DNA of 64,000 nucleotides from Actinomycetota bacterium (GCA_014377015.1 JACMQL010000006.1:20581-84580), one strand, 5' to 3'. Counted from the first letter of the stretch, positions 8,830 to 20,700 are shown. Made by a program: numbers and translations. The notes: generated from the sequence alone by a model not told the origin.

Positions 8830-8886
8830 ATGCTACGCGAGTGCTAGCACTTAGCGCGAGTTGGTGTCAGGTGGCGCGAGTTGGTG
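8830..8886 (-). promoter_or_regulatory. Desaturase upstream region with palindrome and tandem repeats
   Basis: This gap contains the perfect palindrome GTGCTAGCAC (8841-8850), immediately upstream of TAGCAT (minus strand, 8835-8830), a possible -10 box 6 nt from the GTG start. Further upstream a 13-bp motif, GCGCGAGTTGGTG, occurs twice with a 20-bp period (8854-8866 and 8874-8886). Palindrome and repeats are seen directly. Operator function is inference. Confidence 0.4.
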
Positions 8887-8892
8887 CGCAGG

Positions 8893-9576
8893 TTAGTCGC
8901 ACTTTTGTGCACGTACCTGAGCCTGTGCAGCGCGCCATGTGGCGATCAGTGCGTGATTGCCACCCAAGAGAACCTCAGGAACCGCTATCCCACGCCAATT
9001 GGCCGGCTTGGTGTAATTGGGATACTCCAGAAATCCTTCCTCGTTATGCGACTCCTCTGCCAACGATTCTGGATTTCCTAACACGCCCGGGATCAAACGG
9101 GTGATTGCTTCAATCATGACGAGGGCAGCAACTTCTCCCCCACCTAAAACATAATTTCCAATGCTTACTTCGTGCACTCGAATAGATTGGGCAACAAATT
9201 GAGGGTGGGAGTAATACTCGCCAACTCGATAATCAATTCCTTCATATCGCCCGCAAGCAAAAACCAGATGAGATGAGCCCGCGAATTCTTGCGCCATTTG
9301 TTGGTCAAATACTTTTCCGGCCGGCGTCAAAATGATCAGATCCGTATCTTCCAGCATCAACGGATCCAGTGCTGAGCCCCATATCTCTGGGCTCATGACC
9401 ATGCCTGCTCCCCCACCGTACGGTGTGTCATCCACGCTGTGATGGTTATTTGTCGAGAAATCGCGCAAATTATGAACGGTGATCGACAGTAATTCCTTCT
9501 CTTGCGCTTTGCCCAGCAGAGAGAGTTGAAGTGGTGAGAAATATTCCGGAAAGATGGTTATTGCATCAATTTTCAT
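8893..9576 (-). CDS. trmD: tRNA (guanine-37-N1)-methyltransferase
   Basis: A 227-residue TrmD that methylates G37 of tRNAs reading CNN/CGG codons to prevent frameshifting. Family features are MKIDAITIFPEYF at the N-terminus, DDTPYGGGAGMVM, the SAM-binding knot region (LVFACGRYEGIDYRV, IGNYVLGGGEVAALV) and the C-terminal EVLLGGNHA. It follows rimM by 3 bp in the conserved rpsP-KH-rimM-trmD operon. The customary rplS does not follow. Confidence 0.96.
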   Translation of the reverse strand: MKIDAITIFPEYFSPLQLSLLGKAQEKELLSITVHNLRDFSTNNHHSVDDTPYGGGAGMVMSPEIWGSALDPLMLEDTDLIILTPAGKVFDQQMAQEFAGSSHLVFACGRYEGIDYRVGEYYSHPQFVAQSIRVHEVSIGNYVLGGGEVAALVMIEAITRLIPGVLGNPESLAEESHNEEGFLEYPNYTKPANWRGIAVPEVLLGGNHALIATWRAAQAQVRAQKCD

Positions 9577-9579
9577 GAA

Positions 9580-10080
9580 CTATTCCCCAGCCGAAAACTG
9601 CGGAGGGATGACTGTCATTCGCTTATTTTTGACATCTACGATCGGGACTAATTGGCGTACGAAGGGAATCAAAGATTCACCGTTGGGAGTCTGAATTGCT
9701 AATAGATCTTGCGCCGGTAAGTTGATTACATCGCTTACTTTGCCAAACTCTTCGCCTGACTCAAGGAAAGCAGTGCAGCCGATAAGTTGAAGGACATGAT
9801 AATCATCTTCATCTTCGCTCTCGGAATCGATATTAACTTCGGCATACATCAAGGTGTCTTTGAATTTTTCAATTGCGTTGCGATCTGACACGCCTTGAAT
9901 TCCCAACAGCAAAATTCCGTTATGCCAGCGATGGGAAGTAATGATGAGGTCCCCGTGCTTATCCGTTTGCACGCGAGCGCCGACCGCAAATCGATCTTCC
10001 GGTTGATCGGTGCGTACTTCGATAGTCGCCTCACCCAGAATTCCGTGAGCACGACCGATACGGCCTACGAGCAAACGCAT
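9580..10080 (-). CDS. rimM: Ribosome maturation factor RimM
   Basis: About 166 residues from ATG 10080 (MRLLVGRIGRAHGILGE). GTG 10086, with AGGA 7 nt upstream, is a credible alternative. RimM binds S19 and helps 30S head assembly. The N-terminal domain (VGRIGRAHGILGEATIEVRTDQPEDRF) and the C-terminal PRC-barrel (LIGCTAFLESGEEFGKVSDVINLPAQDLLAI) are both visible. It sits between the KH gene and trmD in the rpsP operon. Confidence 0.95.
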   Translation of the reverse strand: MRLLVGRIGRAHGILGEATIEVRTDQPEDRFAVGARVQTDKHGDLIITSHRWHNGILLLGIQGVSDRNAIEKFKDTLMYAEVNIDSESEDEDDYHVLQLIGCTAFLESGEEFGKVSDVINLPAQDLLAIQTPNGESLIPFVRQLVPIVDVKNKRMTVIPPQFSAGE

Positions 10081-10120
10081 GGCCACCAACTTTTCCTAAG
10101 GTATCGCCGATAGAACTAAA

Positions 10121-10360
10121 TTAGCGAACTTCATCCGTATCGACTAGATCAACTCGAATTGAGCGACCAGCAATAGCGCTCACAACGGTACGCAACGCTT
10201 TTGCGGTGCGACCATTGCGACCAATTACTTTGCCGATATCTTCAGGATTTACGCGCACCTCAAGGGTGCTACCGCGACGATGAGTCTTTTCAGTAATGAC
10301 TACATCTTCAGGATGATCAACAATTCCCTTAACTAAATGTTCTAGGGCTTCATCAATCAT
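10121..10360 (-). CDS. khpA: KH-domain RNA-binding protein KhpA
   Basis: A 79-residue protein made of a single type II KH domain. The diagnostic loop is NPEDIGKVIGRNGRTAKALRTVV (GxxG as GRNG). KhpA binds small and messenger RNAs, often with KhpB, and affects cell elongation in Gram-positive bacteria. In actinobacteria it lies between rpsP and rimM, as here. The start is 2 bp after the rpsP stop. Length is normal. Confidence 0.95.
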   Translation of the reverse strand: MIDEALEHLVKGIVDHPEDVVITEKTHRRGSTLEVRVNPEDIGKVIGRNGRTAKALRTVVSAIAGRSIRVDLVDTDEVR

Positions 10361-10362
10361 TG

Positions 10363-11070
10363 CTATTTAGCAGCCTCAACTGGCGTTTCAACTACATCCT
10401 CTGCTACTTCAGTCGGAGTTTCAACCGCCACGCCCTCAACTGGGGTTTCAACTACAGCGTCTGCTACTTCAACTGGAGCTTCAACAGCCACGCTCGCAAC
10501 TGGGGTTTCAACTGGAGACTCTGCAGCAGCTACAGGTGATTGCTCTACCGCTGCAACTGCAATTTCCTCCACTGCCACATCTGCCAGTGCTGCCGGTGCT
10601 GCCGGTGGTGCCACAACTGCTACATCTGCCACATCGGCCACAGCTGCTACATCTGTCGGTGCTGATTTAGCAGCAAGCTTTTCTTGCGCACGCTTTTTCA
10701 TTGTGGTCGCGCCTTCCTTTGGCTCGTCCATCGACTGCTTAACGGCAGCCTCGTAAGCAACGCTCTTGTGAACTTTAGGCGCGGCAACGCGCAAGGTGCC
10801 TTCAGTTCCTGGAAGACCCTTGTGCTTCTGCCAATCGCCGGTAACTTTCAAAATTGCTTCTACTGCTGATGTTGGAAGTGCGCCAACGCCCAACCAGTAC
10901 AGCGCTCGCTCAGAATTGACTTCGATTAAAGAAGGCTCATGTCCTGGTGAGTAGCGGCCGATCTCTTCAATCGAGAGTCCGTTACGAGCTTTACGGGAAT
11001 CGGTAACAACAATGCGGTAGTAAGGCGTGCGGATCTTGCCCATGCGCATTAAACGAATTTTTGTAGCCAA
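10363..11070 (-). CDS. rpsP: 30S ribosomal protein bS16 with long repetitive tail
   Basis: 235 residues. The first 80 or so are a normal bS16 (TKIRLMRMGKIRTPYYRIVVTDSRKARNGLSIEEIGRYSP). The rest is unusual: a charged linker (to about residue 140) and a roughly 100-residue Ala/Val/Pro/Glu-rich tail. The last part is built of 20-residue repeats containing VETPVE. Start is TTG 11070, with AGGAG 9 nt upstream and no better start near. Moderate C-terminal extensions of S16 occur in actinobacteria, but this one is long. It is the first gene of the rpsP-khpA-rimM-trmD operon. Confidence 0.95.
   Translation of the reverse strand: MATKIRLMRMGKIRTPYYRIVVTDSRKARNGLSIEEIGRYSPGHEPSLIEVNSERALYWLGVGALPTSAVEAILKVTGDWQKHKGLPGTEGTLRVAAPKVHKSVAYEAAVKQSMDEPKEGATTMKKRAQEKLAAKSAPTDVAAVADVADVAVVAPPAAPAALADVAVEEIAVAAVEQSPVAAAESPVETPVASVAVEAPVEVADAVVETPVEGVAVETPTEVAEDVVETPVEAAK
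10377..10536 (-). repeat. 60-bp tandem repeats coding the S16 tail
   Basis: Imperfect tandem repeats with a 60-bp period begin at 10377, 10437 and 10497 (the third is partial). They lie in frame, so each encodes a 20-residue unit with the core VETPVE and a following AVEAP/AVETP segment. Copy number may vary between strains. Confidence 0.8.
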
Positions 11071-11244
11071 GTGCTTGTGCTCCTGTAAGTGTGGGTGGTC
11101 GGGCTCATCGAACGCAGCGGGGTGCGCGTGTCAATAAGCACAACACTTGATATGCGGATGTTTGGGGATAGAGGGCCCCGAACAGGTTGCTAATCTTGCC
11201 ATCTGGGCAGCTAAAAGGTGAAATCGGCCCCTTTAATTACCAGG

Positions 11245-12687
11245 CTAACCACGCTCTTGCTGGGCTCGTTTGGCTGGATTGCCGGACTTAGATTTCTTCA
11301 CATTCATTACTTGCTGACGTGAGGCACCCATTCCGGCCCCCATTCCGGTCATGGCCGGGGGCAGTCCCGCTGGCATCTTGCCTGACCGCATCTGTCGCAT
11401 CGCCTTCTGGGCTTGGCTGAACCTATCAACCAGCGAGTTGACCTCGGTAACAGTGCGTCCAGCGCCCATGGCGATTCGGGCACGTCTAGAACCGTTGAGG
11501 ATTTTGGGATCACGGCGCTCGGCGATGGTCATCGATTGAACAATCGCTTGTGTGCGCACGATTTCGCGTTCATCGAAGTTGTCGAGTTGCTTCTTCATGG
11601 CTCCTGCCCCGGGAAGCATCGCGAGCATCTTGGTCATAGAGCCCATCTTGGACATTGCCTGCATCTGCTCAAGGAAATCTTCGAGAGTGAAATCCTCGCC
11701 ACTGGCGTACTTAGTCTCGAATTTTGCCGCGGTATCAGGATCAAAAGCTTTCTTCGCTTGCTCGGCCAAAGTCGCGACATCACCCATGCCGAGAATACGA
11801 GAGGCCATGCGATCGGGATAGAAAATGTCGAAGTCAGCAAGCTTTTCGCCAGTCGAGACGAACATGATCGGACGTTCAGTAACTTGCACTATCGAGAGCG
11901 CGGCACCACCGCGCGCATCACCGTCAAGTTTGGTCAGCACGACGCCGTCAAAACCAACACCGGCTAAGAATGCTTGCGAGGTGCGCACGGCATCTTGGCC
12001 AATCATCGCATCGACGACAAAAAGAATTTCGTTTGGCTTAATCGCATCGCGAATCGCGGCGGCTTCCTTCATTAACGATTCATCAACGCCAAGACGGCCT
12101 GCTGTATCAACGATGACCATGTTGTGTAATTTAACCCGCGCGAACTGCACGCCGTCGCGGGCGACTTGCACAGGATCTCCACGCCCATTGCCGGGTTCGG
12201 GTGCAAATACTGGAATGCCGATGCTCTGACCAAGAACCTGCAATTGAGTTACAGCATTCGGGCGTTGCAGATCCGATGCAACGAGAATCGGAGTGTTGCC
12301 TTGATCGGCATAGAACTTGGCGAGCTTGCCAGCCATCGTAGTTTTACCCGCGCCTTGCAAGCCTGCCAACATGATGACAGTGGGGCCAGTCTTAGCAAAA
12401 CTAATACGCCGGGCTTCAGCGCCGAGAATCTCGACCAGAGTTTGATTGATGATCTCAAAAATTGCTTGGGCTTGGTTGGTGCCCGACTGCAAAGTCGGCA
12501 GCACTTCCAAGGAGCGTTCGCGAATAGTGTCAATGAAACTCGTGACCACGGAAAGAGCAACGTCGGCTTCTAAGAGCGCTTGATGAATCTCTTGGCAGGT
12601 ATCTTCAATATCGTTCTGGGATATCTTGCCGCGTGAGCGAAGTGAACTAAGTACGCTGCTAAACTTTTGAGTTAATGAATCGAACAT
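11245..12687 (-). CDS. ffh: Signal recognition particle protein Ffh
   Basis: 480 residues with the N, G and M domains of SRP54. The P-loop is GLQGAGKTTMAGKLA (about residue 108), the G2/G3 region is VDTAGRLGVDESLM and TKLDGDARGG is G4. The methionine-rich M domain (MQAMSKMGSMTKMLAMLPG, SGKMPAGLPP) binds signal peptides and SRP RNA. It targets nascent membrane proteins together with FtsY, encoded in the same block. The basic C-terminus (KKSKSGNPAKRAQQERG) is typical. The 174 bp to rpsP holds no gene and no convincing terminator. Confidence 0.97.
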   Translation of the reverse strand: MFDSLTQKFSSVLSSLRSRGKISQNDIEDTCQEIHQALLEADVALSVVTSFIDTIRERSLEVLPTLQSGTNQAQAIFEIINQTLVEILGAEARRISFAKTGPTVIMLAGLQGAGKTTMAGKLAKFYADQGNTPILVASDLQRPNAVTQLQVLGQSIGIPVFAPEPGNGRGDPVQVARDGVQFARVKLHNMVIVDTAGRLGVDESLMKEAAAIRDAIKPNEILFVVDAMIGQDAVRTSQAFLAGVGFDGVVLTKLDGDARGGAALSIVQVTERPIMFVSTGEKLADFDIFYPDRMASRILGMGDVATLAEQAKKAFDPDTAAKFETKYASGEDFTLEDFLEQMQAMSKMGSMTKMLAMLPGAGAMKKQLDNFDEREIVRTQAIVQSMTIAERRDPKILNGSRRARIAMGAGRTVTEVNSLVDRFSQAQKAMRQMRSGKMPAGLPPAMTGMGAGMGASRQQVMNVKKSKSGNPAKRAQQERG

Positions 12688-12731
12688 AGTTGCAGAGCCT
12701 AACGCGAAGTCTTAGCGGCATTAAATTCGGG

Positions 12732-15038
12732 CTAAATAAGCGCTTCGCGAAGCTTTAGAGCCACTTCAGAGGCGCGCACATCATTGAGCGGGCCAGCCCC
12801 AATTTCGGTCACATAAAGAGTGTCGATCGCCTCTGCTCCGAGGGTGGTGACGATGGCGGATTTGATGTCCACGCGACAACGAGTCAAAGCATCCCCGATG
12901 CGAAATAATAGTCCAGGTTGATCATGGCTTCTAATTTCAAAGACGGTGCAATCACTCGCAGCACCGACGAAATATTCAACGACCGGTGGTGGCACTGGAA
13001 TTGAAGGAAGTTGAGAGTAAGAGGCGACTCGCTCCTGAATGCGTCGCTCTAAATCATTATGAGAATGCAACGCTTGATCAATATCAGCGTGAAGTTTTTC
13101 GGCAGTAGGCGATGGCGCATGTGGATCCAACGAAACAATCCAACGCATGACCGCCGATGGACCATGCGATTTTGTGCGTGCAGATCGCACATCCAACCGC
13201 GCCAAATTGAGCACTCCTGCAACTATCGAGAGTAAACCTGGTCGATCTGGTGCGATTATCTCGATTGCGTAATCACTTTCGCTCACTGAAACATCAACGC
13301 GAAGGGCACCGATTTCAGAAAATGCGCGCTGCTCTGGTGTGAGTTCTGGTTGCGGTGCGATCATGGTCCCCGTCATTGCTGCCGACACGCGACGAACTAG
13401 ATCTGCGACCAGAGTAGCTTTCCATTCACTCCACGCTGCGCTACCTGCAGCTTCACCATCGGCGATGCTAAGTGCATGTAGTAATTCAAGAGTTTGTTGA
13501 TCAGGGATCTTTTCGGTAACTGATGCAATAGTGACGGGATCATTCAAATCTCGTCTAGTCGCGGTTGCTGCTAAGAGAAGATGATGCTGAACTAAAATAC
13601 GTAAGGTCACTGTGTCTTCATCGTTAAACCCAATGCGGCGGGCAAGTGGCTCTATCAACGTTGCCCCTCGATGCGAGTGATCTTCCTCGCCGCCTTTCCC
13701 GATATCGTGAAAGAGAGCTGCAATAAGAAGTAAGTCTGGTCGATGGACTCGCCGTGTCAGTGCTGCGGCATGCACTGCTGTTTCCACCATATGGCGGTCA
13801 ACAGTGTGACGATGGAGAAAATTTCTTTGCGGCAAACTGCGCACCGGTCGCCACTCAGGCAACCAAGTTGTGATTATTCCTTCTTGATCCAGGGCTTCCC
13901 AGACTCGCACCATCGCAGAACCTGCGCCAATTAGAGCAACCAGATCCTCGCGTGCTTCGCGCGGCCATGGGTTGGGCAAATTACCGATTCCATCTACAAG
14001 TCCTTGTGCCAGGGCGACGCAGGAATCCAAAGAAAGCGGCAAACCCAACTGCGCCGCCTTTGCAGCTGCGCGAAGTCCCAGCACCGGATCATCAACAGAC
14101 ACTGCGTCAGGGTCAAGTACAACTTCTTGGTGGGCCACGCTAATTCCGTGTCCCACGCTTGTCGTGCGCGACCTTTTAAGAATCCGACCAAGACCATCTT
14201 TCCCACGGTGATCTAGGCGATGCCAAGTGGACTGCATTAAATAATCAACATCTCGCGCCGCTTGTGCGACATCACTCATTAATGCATCTGCGTCACTGTA
14301 ACCCAAGGCGAGTGCAACTTTGTCCTGTTCTTGGAACAAAAGACGATCACGCGATCTACCACTTTGCTCGTGCAGTGCATCACGGATATTGAGCAACGTA
14401 GCTTCGGCGCCGCTAATGCGATCAAGTGCAACATCCAAGGCGCCCGACATAGAAATTGCACGCAGCGCGGTGATGTCTCGCAGTCCTCCGCGGGCCTCTT
14501 TCAAATCCGGCTCAAGCAAGTAGGCCAATTCGCCAGCTCTGGCATGTCGTTCGTTGAGTTGAGTGCGCATCTGAACGAGACGATTTCGCGAATCCTTACG
14601 CCAATCATCAAGGGCATCATGTTGAACTGAGGCAACTAAATCCGCATCCCCCAAAATAAGCCTTATATTTAGCAAGCCCATCGCGACCTTCAGGTCAGCG
14701 CGAGCTGCTTCCCTTGTCTGACTACGTGTGCGAACTGAGTGATCCACGCTGCGCGGTATTTGCGAACTTGAAGTCTTGCCATCCCATATCGGGTATAAAA
14801 CCGCGTTAACAAATGTCAGAAGATTTTCATTATCAAATTGTTCGCTATGAATAAAAAGAATGTCTAGGTCAGATCCCAGACATAACTCGCCGCGGCCAAA
14901 ACCACCAACCGCGGCGAGTGCTATGCCAGGTACTGATCGGGTCGTGCTCTCTTGCAACTTCTCCCGAGCGGCAAGGAAGAGGGCTCGTAGTTCGCGATCG
15001 CTCTCGTTCGATCGAGATCTGCGCTCTGGTGTTCCCAC
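12732..15038 (-). CDS. glnD: PII uridylyltransferase / uridylyl-removing enzyme
   Basis: 768 residues. The nucleotidyltransferase domain has GGFGRGELCLGSDLDILFIH (GS..DxD, about residues 46-65). An HD domain follows (HRHTVDRHMVETAVHAA, LFHDIGKGG, DHSHRGA), then two ACT domains near 560-640 and 680-768 that sense glutamine. It modifies and demodifies PII (in actinobacteria often by adenylylation). Start GTG 15038 has AGGAGGTG about 7 nt upstream. It is the third gene of amt-glnB-glnD, 92 bp after glnB. Confidence 0.95.
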   Translation of the reverse strand: MGTPERRSRSNESDRELRALFLAAREKLQESTTRSVPGIALAAVGGFGRGELCLGSDLDILFIHSEQFDNENLLTFVNAVLYPIWDGKTSSSQIPRSVDHSVRTRSQTREAARADLKVAMGLLNIRLILGDADLVASVQHDALDDWRKDSRNRLVQMRTQLNERHARAGELAYLLEPDLKEARGGLRDITALRAISMSGALDVALDRISGAEATLLNIRDALHEQSGRSRDRLLFQEQDKVALALGYSDADALMSDVAQAARDVDYLMQSTWHRLDHRGKDGLGRILKRSRTTSVGHGISVAHQEVVLDPDAVSVDDPVLGLRAAAKAAQLGLPLSLDSCVALAQGLVDGIGNLPNPWPREAREDLVALIGAGSAMVRVWEALDQEGIITTWLPEWRPVRSLPQRNFLHRHTVDRHMVETAVHAAALTRRVHRPDLLLIAALFHDIGKGGEEDHSHRGATLIEPLARRIGFNDEDTVTLRILVQHHLLLAATATRRDLNDPVTIASVTEKIPDQQTLELLHALSIADGEAAGSAAWSEWKATLVADLVRRVSAAMTGTMIAPQPELTPEQRAFSEIGALRVDVSVSESDYAIEIIAPDRPGLLSIVAGVLNLARLDVRSARTKSHGPSAVMRWIVSLDPHAPSPTAEKLHADIDQALHSHNDLERRIQERVASYSQLPSIPVPPPVVEYFVGAASDCTVFEIRSHDQPGLLFRIGDALTRCRVDIKSAIVTTLGAEAIDTLYVTEIGAGPLNDVRASEVALKLREALI

Positions 15039-15130
15039 TTACTTCACCTCCTAGAACTCACGATTTAAAGGTAGTGAAGTAAAGGGATCCACGACACCGA
15101 TGTTCTTTTACTATTTAGGTTTTCTGGCGG

Positions 15131-16770
<1,640 letters not shown>

Positions 16771-16852
16771 TTTTCACGCTTTCGTGAGATCTACTCGCCA
16801 TTGAGCTGTCGCGAAGAATGTCCCACTTTCGTTACGTGCAGGCACTCCCACC

Positions 16853-16868
16853 GTTTCATCCGCGTCAC
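16853..16868 (-). promoter_or_regulatory. Candidate GlnR box upstream of amt
   Basis: On the minus strand the sequence reads GTGAC-N6-GAAAC, an exact match to the actinobacterial GlnR a/b-site pattern (gTnAC-n6-GaAAC). It lies 83-98 nt upstream of the amt start, in the only long gap (143 bp) before the amt-glnB-glnD operon. No second complete pair follows it, so the box is a single copy. Confidence 0.6.
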
Positions 16869-16913
16869 AAAAAGCCGCTCAATGTTACAAAAAGGTTAAT
16901 AAGGGCTGCGTCC

Positions 16914-17750
16914 CTACATTAGTGAGCGCACGTAACTTTGCGGATCGAACGGGGCAAAATCTTTAGCGTTCTCCCCCGTACCAACCCATTTGATGGGAAT
17001 GCCCAGTTCGCTCTCAATTGCCAGCGCAATTCCGCCACGGGCACTGCCGTCGAGCTTGGTCAGGATGATGCCGGTTAGATCCACGCTTTCGGCAAAGACT
17101 TTGGCCTGAATAAGACCGTTCTGTCCCGTCGTGGCATCGATTACCAGCAGAACTTCCGCAACCCGTACTACTTTTTCTATAACACGGCGCACCTTGCCGA
17201 GTTGATCCATCAGGTCGTTCTTAGTGTGCATACGACCTGCGGTATCTATAACAAGAAAGGAGATCTCCTTTGCGACAACCTGTTGGGCGGCATCGAATGC
17301 GACCGATGCTGGGTCGGCGTTTTCTTTTCCGTGCACGACATCAATATCTAGACGCTCACCCCAAGTGAGCAACTGATCGACAGCGGCGGCACGAAATGTA
17401 TCTGCGGCGGCGAGTAGCACCTTCTCATCTTGCGAAGTTAAATAATGAGCGAGTTTGGCACTTGATGTTGTTTTACCAGTGCCGTTAACGCCGACTACAA
17501 GAATGACTGTTGGTCCACTGGGTGCGCGTGAAATTTCCCGACTCTTAGTCGAAAGGGCGGATAAGAGTGCTTGGTAGACGGCATCTTCCGCGCTATCTGT
17601 CTTTACCGAACGAGCGGTTGACACCACTTTACTTGCCAGTGTTGGTCCGAGATCAGCCCCCAAGAGTGCACTCTCTAGCTCATCCCAATCCGCCGCAGAA
17701 GCGTTGGATGTACGTGTGAGTTTTGAGATTATCTTTCCGAAAAGACCCAT
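16914..17750 (-). CDS. ftsY: Signal recognition particle receptor FtsY
   Basis: 278 residues: only the NG GTPase domains plus a short N-terminus (MGLFGKIISKL). The long acidic A domain found in some species is absent. The P-loop is GVNGTGKTTSSAKLA, G3 is DTAGRMHTKNDLMDQL and G4 is TKLDGSARGG. It docks SRP-ribosome complexes at the membrane. It lies 30 bp after smc, as is usual in actinobacteria. The first amphipathic residues may serve as the membrane anchor. Confidence 0.96.
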   Translation of the reverse strand: MGLFGKIISKLTRTSNASAADWDELESALLGADLGPTLASKVVSTARSVKTDSAEDAVYQALLSALSTKSREISRAPSGPTVILVVGVNGTGKTTSSAKLAHYLTSQDEKVLLAAADTFRAAAVDQLLTWGERLDIDVVHGKENADPASVAFDAAQQVVAKEISFLVIDTAGRMHTKNDLMDQLGKVRRVIEKVVRVAEVLLVIDATTGQNGLIQAKVFAESVDLTGIILTKLDGSARGGIALAIESELGIPIKWVGTGENAKDFAPFDPQSYVRSLM

Positions 17751-17780
17751 GTCCCACCGTCGCTCTCGCTCTTAAAGAAT

Positions 17781-20700
17781 CTAGACGGATTCGGATTCGC
17801 GCAGTCGTTGGGAAATAACTTCAGTAACTCCGTCTCGCCGCATCGTCACCCCGTAGAGCGCATCGGCAATTTCCATAGTGCGCTTTTGGTGAGTTATGAC
17901 GATGAGTTGTGAACTTTCACGCAGTTCTTCAAAGATGCCGAGGAGACGTCCCAGGTTCACGTCGTCGAGGGCAGCTTCAACTTCATCTAGTACATAGAAC
18001 GGACTTGGTCGAGCTTTGAAAATCGCAACCAAGAGCGCGATTGCCGTGAGTGATTTTTCTCCACCTGATAAAAGGGAAAGTCGCTTGATTCGCTTTCCTG
18101 GAGGTCGTGCTTCGACATCGACGCCAGTAGTCATCAAGTCATCCGGATTGGTGAGGAAGAGTCGACCGTCTCCACCAGGAAACAGACGCGCGAAAATGTC
18201 TTCGAAGTGGCGCGCAGTTTCTTCATAGGCTTCCATAAATACCTGCTGAACACGATCATCTACTTCCTTGATGATGTCGAGCAAGTCCTTACGGGTGCGC
18301 TTGAGATCTTCGAGTTGCTCGGCCAAGTATTTCAATCGCTCTTCCAACGCGCCGTATTCTTCGAGAGCGAGTGGATTGATCTTGCCGAGCAAGGCGAGTG
18401 AGCGTTCGGTTGCAATAAGTCGGCGCTCTTGTTGTTCGCGTCGGTATGGCACAAGATCGCCAGCCACAACTAGACCCTCATCGGTTTCGTAGAAAGTCGG
18501 GACATCATTGTCGGGTCCGTACTCTGCAATAAGAGTGGCGCGATCAACGCCAAATTCTTCCATCGCCTTGAGTTCGAGTTGCTCGATTCGCATTCGTTGT
18601 TCTGCGCGCGCAACTTCATCGCGGTGAACACTTGAAGTCAGGGATTCAAGCTCAGATGACAATTCACGACTTCGCGCACGAACGCTCAGGGTCTCACCTT
18701 CACGCGCGGCGCGAGCTTCCTCTAGCAAACCGCGTCCCGTCGCAGCTTTAGCTATCGAGCGCTCAATATGAATCAAAACTTCATAAGCGCAATCTGCGAT
18801 CGCCTGCGAAACGAGTGCGTCACGTGCCCGCGCTCCGCGCCGAATAATCGCTTTCTCTGAGGCTTCACGTTCTGCATGCGCAGCATTTTCAAGAGCTTTC
18901 GCACGCGCAACCAGAGATTCAAGACGTTCTTCACTGGTGCGCACACTCAAGCGAGCTTCAACTTCGGTGGTACGGCCCAGAGAAACCTGTGTCCGAAGTT
19001 CTTCGGCGAGTGCATGACTTGGCTCTGCAATTGCGCCGTGATGTTGCATCTGATCTTGCGCGATCGCGCGTTCACTCTCATCGCGCGACTTTGCAGCGGT
19101 AGCTTCTATGATGGCTGCGTTGAGTCTCTCGACTTCTGCGCGCGCCGACTTAGCATGTTGGCCGGCCACCGCAAGTTGTTCCGTGAGCGCCGCAATGCGC
19201 GCATCAGATTCGTTGAGCTTGCTGAGCGCGCTATCAAATTCCTTTTGTTTCTGCGCGAGATCAGTTTCCGCAGTGGAAATCTCAAAACGCAGGCGCTCAC
19301 ACACATGCGCAACCTCAGAAACTTTTTGCGTCAAATCTGCGATCAAGGCATGAATCTCGATGAGCGAGGCCGACGACTTGGATCCACCCCGCGCACGTGT
19401 TTGCGCAAAGACATCGCCCTCCCGAGTAACCACGCGAAGTTGCGGATGAGCTCGGATAATCAACTGTGCATCCTGCGCGCTTTCCGCTACGACTGTCGTG
19501 GAAAGCAACTCCTGGAGCAGGTCTGTGATCTGATCAGAATGTATGACGGAAAGAAGGGACTTCAATTCGGCAGGGATGAGGTCGTCGCGGTGGGGTTTAT
19601 CAGAATGCATAATCAAGAAATCAGCCTGACCCAGATTCTCCGATCGCAACGTAGCTAAAGCGGTGATCGCTGAACCGAGATCGTGGACTACAACCGCATC
19701 TGCCATCGTTCCCAGTGCGGCTGCGGTCGCGGCTTCCCAACCTGAATCGATGCGAATAAGGGAGGCTACGCTGCCCAAAATTTCAATACCGCGCGCGTCG
19801 CGAATGAGCGCCTGAGCACCATCTCGAGATTGCGTCGTTAAATTCATAGCCTCCAACTTTGATTCGAGAGCATTGCGTTCTCGATCAGCTAAACGCTCTT
19901 TTTCAACTAAATCCGCCACTTTCGCTTTGGCGGCCTCTAAATTCTGCTGGGCATTTTCAAACTTCGCATCCAAACCTAGTTCTTGTGAGTCTGCACTGCC
20001 GATTTCTAATTCAAAGGCGGCATGTTCACGTGAGGCGGAGTCAGTCCGTTGTTGCGCTTCATCACGTGCGCGTTCGAGACGAGAAATTTCTTCAGCAATT
20101 GCTTCAAGACGTGCCACAAGAGATTTGATATGACCCTCTTGTCGGGCGGTGCCTTCGCGTTGATCTGCCAGAGCGCGAAGCGCTGCAGCAACACGATCTT
20201 CTTCAGCCTTCAATTCATTTTCTTTCGCCGTCAATGCAAGGGTTGCACCCGAGAGTGCTGTACGAAGTGAGGCAACGCCGGAACGCAACTCACTTTCTTC
20301 CCCGCGCAGCGTTGCTGCTTCACGATCAAGGCTTTCCGGATCGCGCCCGGCCGTGCGGGCCTCTTCTGCATCTTCAGCGAGGAAGCGTGATCGCTCTTGT
20401 GCTAAAGATTGAGTACCGCGAAATTTTTCGCGAAGCGCATTGAGTGAGTAGTACGTCTCTTGCGCATGCACTAGTCGCGGACCTTCGACCGCGTTCTCTG
20501 CATCCAAGATGGTTTCGCGAGCGCGCACGATATCCAACTCAGTTTCAACCAGAGCACGTCTTTCGCGCAGAACAGTTTCGTCTGCAACCTCAGCATCGAG
20601 AGTCTGCGAGAGTGAAATCAGATCATCAGCAAGTAATCGAAGTTTCGCGTCGCGAAGATCTGCTTGGATCGTCGCGGCTCTCTTGGCAACTTCTGCTTGC

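Noticed and set aside
18876..19658. 260-residue forward frame inside smc
   Set aside because: Lies entirely antisense to the smc coiled coil, with no family match; a shadow of the real gene.
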